Positions 8,167-9,235 of a stretch of DNA of 9,235 nucleotides are shown here, piece after piece. The translations under genes and the position numbers were made by a program. The notes below the pieces were generated by a model, which searched no databases, was not told the origin of the DNA, and saw only the letters and a list, made by a program, of their open reading frames with translations. Position 1 is the first letter of the stretch. Every line of letters begins with the position of its first letter. This DNA is from Bacteroidota bacterium (GTDB lineage: Bacteria; Bacteroidota; Bacteroidia; Chitinophagales; Saprospiraceae): positions 1-9,235 of the forward strand of contig JAJRUR010000010.1 of assembly GCA_024277695.1 (NCBI GenBank), written 5' to 3'.

Positions 8167-8195
8167 AAATTGCTATTTAGATTATTTCTAAATAG
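8160..8195 (-). terminator. Probable intrinsic terminator of thyA
   Basis: A perfect 9-bp inverted repeat, CTATTTAGA / TCTAAATAG (8173-8181 and 8187-8195), encloses a 5-nt loop. It begins 2 nt past the thyA stop codon. On the minus strand it is followed by CAATTTTTGATAAAA, giving a run of five T. The stem is AT-rich and therefore weak for a classic intrinsic terminator, but its placement directly after the stop and before the act promoter candidate supports the role. It could also be only an mRNA 3'-end stabiliser. Confidence 0.6.
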
Positions 8196-8197
8196 TG

Positions 8198-8992
8198 TCA
8201 GACAGCTACTTTTGCTCTAATATGAGGATGAGGATGATAGTTTCGTAACTCAAAATCCTCAAATTCGAAGGCAAAAATATCTTTTTTTAGTGGATTAAGT
8301 ATCATTTTAGGCAGTTCTTTTGGTTTTCTTTTTAGTTGTTCTTTGGCTTGATCTATGTGATTAGAATACAGGTGTACATCGCCGAAAGTGATGACAAAAT
8401 CTCCGGCTTGCAGATCGCATACTTGCGCCATCATCATGGTCAATAGTGCATAGGAAGCGATATTAAAAGGAACGCCGAGAAACACATCTGCAGACCTTTG
8501 ATAGAGCTGGCAGGACAGTGTATCCTCTGCCACATAAAACTGAAATAAGCAGTGGCATGGTGTAAGTGCCATTTTAGAGAGATCGCCTACATTCCAAGCA
8601 TTGACGATAATTCTTCTCGAATCCGGGTTGTTTTTTATCAAGTGAACAGCTCGCTGTATTTGGTCCACTTCCGTACCATCTACACAAGCCCAAGCTCTCC
8701 ACTGTTTGCCATAGACCGGGCCGAGTTCGCCTTGTTCATCCGCCCATTCATTCCATATTCTGACTCCGCGATCTTGCAAGTACTTGATATTGGTATCTCC
8801 TTTTAAGAACCACAGCAACTCGTATATAATCGATTTGAGATGGAGTTTTTTGGTGGTGAGCATTGGGAATCCTCGACGGAGGTCAAAACGCATTTGGCGT
8901 CCAAATAAGCTCTGTGTACCGGTACCTGTCCTATCTGACTTGCTCGTCCCTTCGTTCAGAATATCACGTAATAAATCTAGATAGGCTTTCAT
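8198..8992 (-). CDS. thyA: Thymidylate synthase
   Basis: Cytosolic enzyme converting dUMP and 5,10-methylenetetrahydrofolate to dTMP and dihydrofolate. The 264-aa length equals that of E. coli ThyA, and the residues align without gaps in E. coli numbering: Arg21, Glu58, Trp80, Tyr94, the catalytic nucleophile Cys146 (TPCHCLF), Arg126-Arg127 (PDSRRII), Asp169, Asn177, His207 and Tyr209. The C-terminus ends KVAV, close to the usual PVAV/PVAI tail that closes the active site. An in-frame ATG exists at 9037, but it would add 15 residues not found in the family and would begin inside the promoter's -7 element, so MKAYLDLL at 8992 is chosen. No dihydrofolate reductase gene follows, although the two are often paired. 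A hairpin right after the stop suggests it is transcribed separately from the act operon. Confidence 0.98.
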   Translation of the reverse strand: MKAYLDLLRDILNEGTSKSDRTGTGTQSLFGRQMRFDLRRGFPMLTTKKLHLKSIIYELLWFLKGDTNIKYLQDRGVRIWNEWADEQGELGPVYGKQWRAWACVDGTEVDQIQRAVHLIKNNPDSRRIIVNAWNVGDLSKMALTPCHCLFQFYVAEDTLSCQLYQRSADVFLGVPFNIASYALLTMMMAQVCDLQAGDFVITFGDVHLYSNHIDQAKEQLKRKPKELPKMILNPLKKDIFAFEFEDFELRNYHPHPHIRAKVAV

Positions 8993-9034
8993 AAGATTAG
9001 GCTCAACTAGTCTCCATAAATCAGAAACATATAG

Positions 9035-9064
9035 CAAAAATACTCATATATTTTTTGTAGACAA
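9035..9064 (-). promoter_or_regulatory. Candidate Bacteroidota-type promoter of thyA
   Basis: On the minus strand, TTG (9064-9062), a 19-nt spacer and TATTTTTG (9042-9035) fit the TTG / TAnnTTTG promoter of this phylum with typical spacing. The predicted transcription start near 9028 gives a leader of about 35 nt before the ATG at 8992 and lies downstream of the alternative ATG at 9037, which argues against that start. An AT-rich tract with eight consecutive T/A bases sits just upstream (about 9077-9086). Confidence 0.55.
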
Positions 9065-9235
9065 GGATAGTGCAATATTTTTTTTAACTTGAGTTTATTA
9101 TGTATAGATACAGTCATTTGGTGTATGAGCTAAGCGGATGGACTCCCGCACAAAGTTTTTAGGTTATAATGCGATTGGCATAATAGTTGTGTATTATGTA
9201 AGTACTACAACAATTAGAACCAACCGTTGTAAGAA
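9065..9235. other. Non-coding stretch upstream of the thyA promoter, nothing recognised
   Basis: All six frames are interrupted by stops and no RNA gene, terminator or mobile-element end is recognisable. The only structure seen is a weak inverted repeat, TACAAC (9206-9211) and GTTGTA (9226-9231), with a 14-nt loop. The upstream neighbouring gene lies outside the window. Confidence 0.5.

Noticed and set aside
8993..9037. Longer thyA start at 9037
   Set aside because: The extra 15 residues have no counterpart in E. coli ThyA, whose 264-aa length is matched exactly from 8992, and the ATG lies within the promoter -7 element.
9206..9231. Inverted repeat TACAAC/GTTGTA as a terminator or mobile-element end
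   Set aside because: The stem is only 6 bp with a 14-nt loop, with no T-run, no target duplication and no transposase nearby.
1..9235. CRISPR array, tRNA/rRNA, insertion sequence or phage genes
   Set aside because: No spaced direct repeats, cloverleaf-like sequence, transposase or integrase motif was seen; nearly all of the window is accounted for by seven housekeeping or respiratory genes.

Overview
The window carries the alternative complex III operon (actABCDEF, quinol:cytochrome c oxidoreductase) of a Bacteroidota bacterium, with thymidylate synthase just upstream. All recognisable genes lie on the minus strand, so transcription runs from high to low coordinates. The lineage call rests on four things: the act gene order, the extended Tat leader on ActB, the lack of clear Shine-Dalgarno sequences (start codons follow A/T-rich stretches), and two promoter candidates of the Bacteroidota type (TTG, spacer, TAnnTTTG). 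DNA is moderately AT-rich. I cannot name genus or species; Saprospiria- or Chitinophagia-like is a guess.

Layout in the direction of transcription. 9235-8993: non-coding, with a promoter candidate for thyA. 8992-8198: thyA, complete, 264 aa, all catalytic residues present. 8195-8160: hairpin plus T-run, a likely thyA terminator. 8166-8133: promoter candidate for the act operon, overlapping that T-run. 8066-6651: actA, multiheme cytochrome c. 6584-3453: actB, fused molybdopterin-oxidoreductase-like and Fe-S protein. 3423-2014: actC, NrfD-type membrane quinol subunit. 1964-1449: actD, DUF3341 membrane subunit. 1447-659: actE, monoheme cytochrome c lipoprotein. 636-1: actF, second NrfD-like membrane subunit, cut by the window edge. 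Gaps between act genes are 66, 29, 49, 1 and 22 nt, with no convincing terminator, so they look like one transcription unit.

How they work together, from knowledge of the complex: ActC (and perhaps ActF) meets menaquinol in the inner membrane. Electrons pass through the four Fe-S clusters of the C-terminal part of ActB to the c-hemes of ActA and ActE on the periplasmic side, then to a cytochrome c or directly to a terminal oxidase. It replaces the cytochrome bc1 complex. ThyA makes dTMP and looks like an unrelated neighbour.

This is a known system and I see no sign of an undescribed one. The points most worth a second look are an ActA with six CxxCH motifs where the family is described as pentaheme, the terminator/promoter overlap between thyA and actA, and the identical -7 octamer before both genes.
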